Below are positions 61,935 through 64,000 of a stretch of 64,000 nt of DNA, one piece after another. The notes below the pieces were generated by a model. It worked only from the letters and a program-made list of their open reading frames with translations, did not search any database and was not told the DNA's origin. The first letter of the stretch is position 1. Every line of letters begins with the position of its first letter. A program made the position numbers and the translations under genes. Source of the DNA: Pisolithus tinctorius (lineage: Eukaryota > Basidiomycota > Agaricomycetes > Boletales > Pisolithaceae); NCBI GenBank assembly GCA_024663395.1, contig JANFAH010000065.1, positions 1 through 64,000 on the forward strand, in the 5' to 3' direction.

Positions 61935-64000
61935 TGTCATATCCATGACTCTCAGACTCAATCCTGGTCCAGTCCAGACCCCTAGCCCCTAACTCCAGTC
62001 AAGTCCGGTCCTAGTCTGGCCTAGAAAACCTAACCCTGGCCTAGAGAACACAACTCCAGTCCTAGATAACCCAACTCAGGCCTAAGTAACTCAAGTCTGG
62101 TCTTTTACCCCTATCTCTGGTCCATTCCAGCCCCCCAGCCTTGTGCTGCTCCACCCTGGTCCTCCCAGGTCCATGTCCAGGTCACCCAGACATAACTCTG
62201 GTCTGTTTTCCATTGTTTGTACTATATTTAGTCTAGTCCCCTTTGCTGATCTTTGCTTACTGTACAAACCTGTGTCCAACTCTGGTTATGCTGGTCACCC
62301 AGACTTTAACTATTAGTCTCAGCACAGCCTCCATGACTGTCCACACCTTGCTGATCCTCTCACTAATAGCTTATTCACAAGTCTGGCTTCATGTTCATTA
62401 TCCTGGACTGGCCTCATGTATTTAACCCCTGTACATACTTTGTAGTACTGCAGTCAGAATATCAATTTAGTATTACCCTCAACTCTGTACTACACCCCAA
62501 GTCCACTCTATAGCTAAGGCCAAGCCTTAAGCTATCCCCAGCCCCTGTCCCAGACCTCTCCCTGGTGCATAAGGGTACAGCACATAAGCTGAGACCAAGG
62601 GAGGTAGATCCAACCCTGGACCAGCTTCCCCCTGTGTGCACCCCAAGACCAGTCAGTTTCCCATGCTACCAGTCTTGTTCCCATGCTCCTGGCCTTAAGT
62701 CCAGTCCTCTGGACTTAGCCCCTGACCTCTGGCCTTAACTCTGGTCCAACTGGACTTGGCCCCTGTCTCCCAGCCTTGATTCTGGCCACCCAGACTCAGC
62801 CCCTGTCACCTGGTCTTGAAGCCTGGTCACCTGAGGGTAAACCTGTACTTAACAGTATATTCTGACTCACACTTGTGCAAGCCATTGCATCATGTCTAGG
62901 TCCTGCTCTAGAGCCCCTACCCATGACCTTGCCCATTGGGACTCATCAGGCTGCCTCTCATCTGAGTCCAGAGCCCAACCCAGAGATCTCTGCTGAAGCA
63001 GAGAGGTAACCAGTGACCCTCAGTACTCTGCACACCCCCAGGTTGCATTACCTCTGACACTATGTCCTTAGTGGTCAAAACTTAATGCATCCATTCCCTT
63101 ACTCCCTGATCCCTGCCTGCCACTCATTTCTTCCTGACTCCAGACTGGCCATGTCAACCCCTGAGTTGGACTTACCATCTGGACTCACCACCAACCTGGA
63201 TTCATGCCTAACCCACTTCCAAGTCAGAATTACCCTCTGGACTTGCCTCTGAGCCAGCCTCAACAACCAGACTCACTTCTGTTAGCTCCCCCAAGCTACC
63301 TCTGACCCCTGGCTGGTCACCCTGGTCTTCACCACAGTCCTTACCTCAGTCATCCCAGTACCCTAGCCCAGCTGTCTTGGTCCAGTTCTACTGTACTGGA
63401 CACTGGGATCACATCACTCATTTGACCTCCTGACCCCCTGATATTGGTCTTTGGACCTCTGTGCACCTCTGATGCAACCCCCAGTCCTGGACTTGGCCAG
63501 TCCCAGCCCTCAACACCTTCCCTGTTCCCCATTGGCACTCAGTTTCAGCAGTTTTTGGGTCTGGTCTCCACCCTTGGCCTTTGCTACACCAGCCTTGGAG
63601 CCCTGGACCCCCTTTCCAGTCTCCGGACTGTCTGTTACTGGCCTGTCCAGCCTTTGGTTGGCTTGTCTGAAGCTGGTTTGCCACTTCTCTCAGCCTCCTG
63701 CCCTTCGTTACTGGCCATCCCAGCCCTGGTTTGATTCAGCCACCTCACCCAGACTTGTCTGGACCTGTCCTGGCTTTCCTCAGACCCTCCTATTCCTCTC
63801 AGACCCCTCCTGGGTCCCCTATCCCTTGTCCTGGTCCTGCACTAGTCACCTCAGCCTTGGGGTGGTGCTTGTCCTTTGGACTTGCACCAGATCTCAGCTC
63901 TGTTACATTTTGCCCCTGTTTTTCCTCTTTTCACTGTATGTTCACCTTGTGTTTGATCCATCGGACTGTTTTTCCTTTTCAAGCCATCTTCTCCTTGATC
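61935..64000 (+). mobile_element. old LARD copy, reverse orientation, runs off the right edge
   Basis: LTR 61935-62854 (TGTCATATCC ... CTTAACA), then internal sequence matching, in reverse complement, 50980 down to about 49900 of the young element (GTATATTCTGACTCACACTTG directly after the LTR). Almost all CpG words of the young copy appear as TG or CA here (for example CCGGAG as CTGGAG or CCAGAG). Open frames in this stretch are low-complexity and not called. The distal half and 3' LTR lie outside. Confidence 0.82.

Overview
The window looks like nuclear DNA from an agaricomycete (mushroom-forming) basidiomycete. The genes have many short introns of about 45-60 bp. There is a NACHT-WD40 NOD-like receptor of the type expanded in Agaricomycetes, and a large nested load of Tad1-type LINE, Ty3/gypsy, Ty1/copia and Tc1/mariner elements. 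No prokaryotic, organellar or CRISPR signal was seen.

Left part (1-9.5 kb): ordinary genes. Two tandem paralogous MFS drug/H+ antiporter genes lie on the minus strand (one cut by the window edge). They are followed by the electron-transfer flavoprotein beta subunit (plus), a RING-H2 ubiquitin ligase (minus), and, divergent from it, a SurE-type nucleotidase gene.

Middle (9.5-28.1 kb): the SurE-type gene is split. A full-length minus-strand Tad1-like LINE (9539-28066) sits in its coding sequence, flanked by an 11-bp target duplication, and the last SurE codons resume at 28078. Inside LINE ORF2 is a Ty3/gypsy element (12283-24204, 4-bp duplication CCGT), and inside its 5' LTR is a 1.85-kb TG...CA insertion (4-bp duplication GCGC). 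The gypsy element carries gag-protease and pol, joined at an overlapping stop/start with a -1 slippery heptamer. On the opposite strand, between pol and the 3' LTR, it also carries a four-exon gene encoding a Zn(II)2Cys6-type cluster protein. That gene lies between two copies of a structured hairpin repeat and is the most unusual genetic module in the window.

NLR locus (29.9-35.0 kb): a NACHT-WD40 receptor with 14 highly homogeneous WD40 repeats. CpG dinucleotides are frequent in its NACHT half and nearly vanish from the WD40 half onward.

Right part (35-64 kb): a repeat graveyard, strongly CpG-depleted except for two CpG-containing later insertions. It holds a decayed copia element (with a solo LTR in its protease codons and a TA-flanked MITE in its 3' LTR), a palindromic Tc1 element, a 6.6-kb LTR element with 904-bp LTRs and no recognisable proteins (LARD-like), an unassigned decayed region, and a five-level nest at the right end: LARD LTR, gypsy, LTR, Tc1, LARD. 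The two LTRs of the young LARD differ at about ten positions, nine of them CpG versus TpG/CpA, so the sequence itself records CpG decay of repeats.

Exon boundaries were read by eye from splice signals and family resemblance. Family assignments rest on recognisable motifs, not on database searches.
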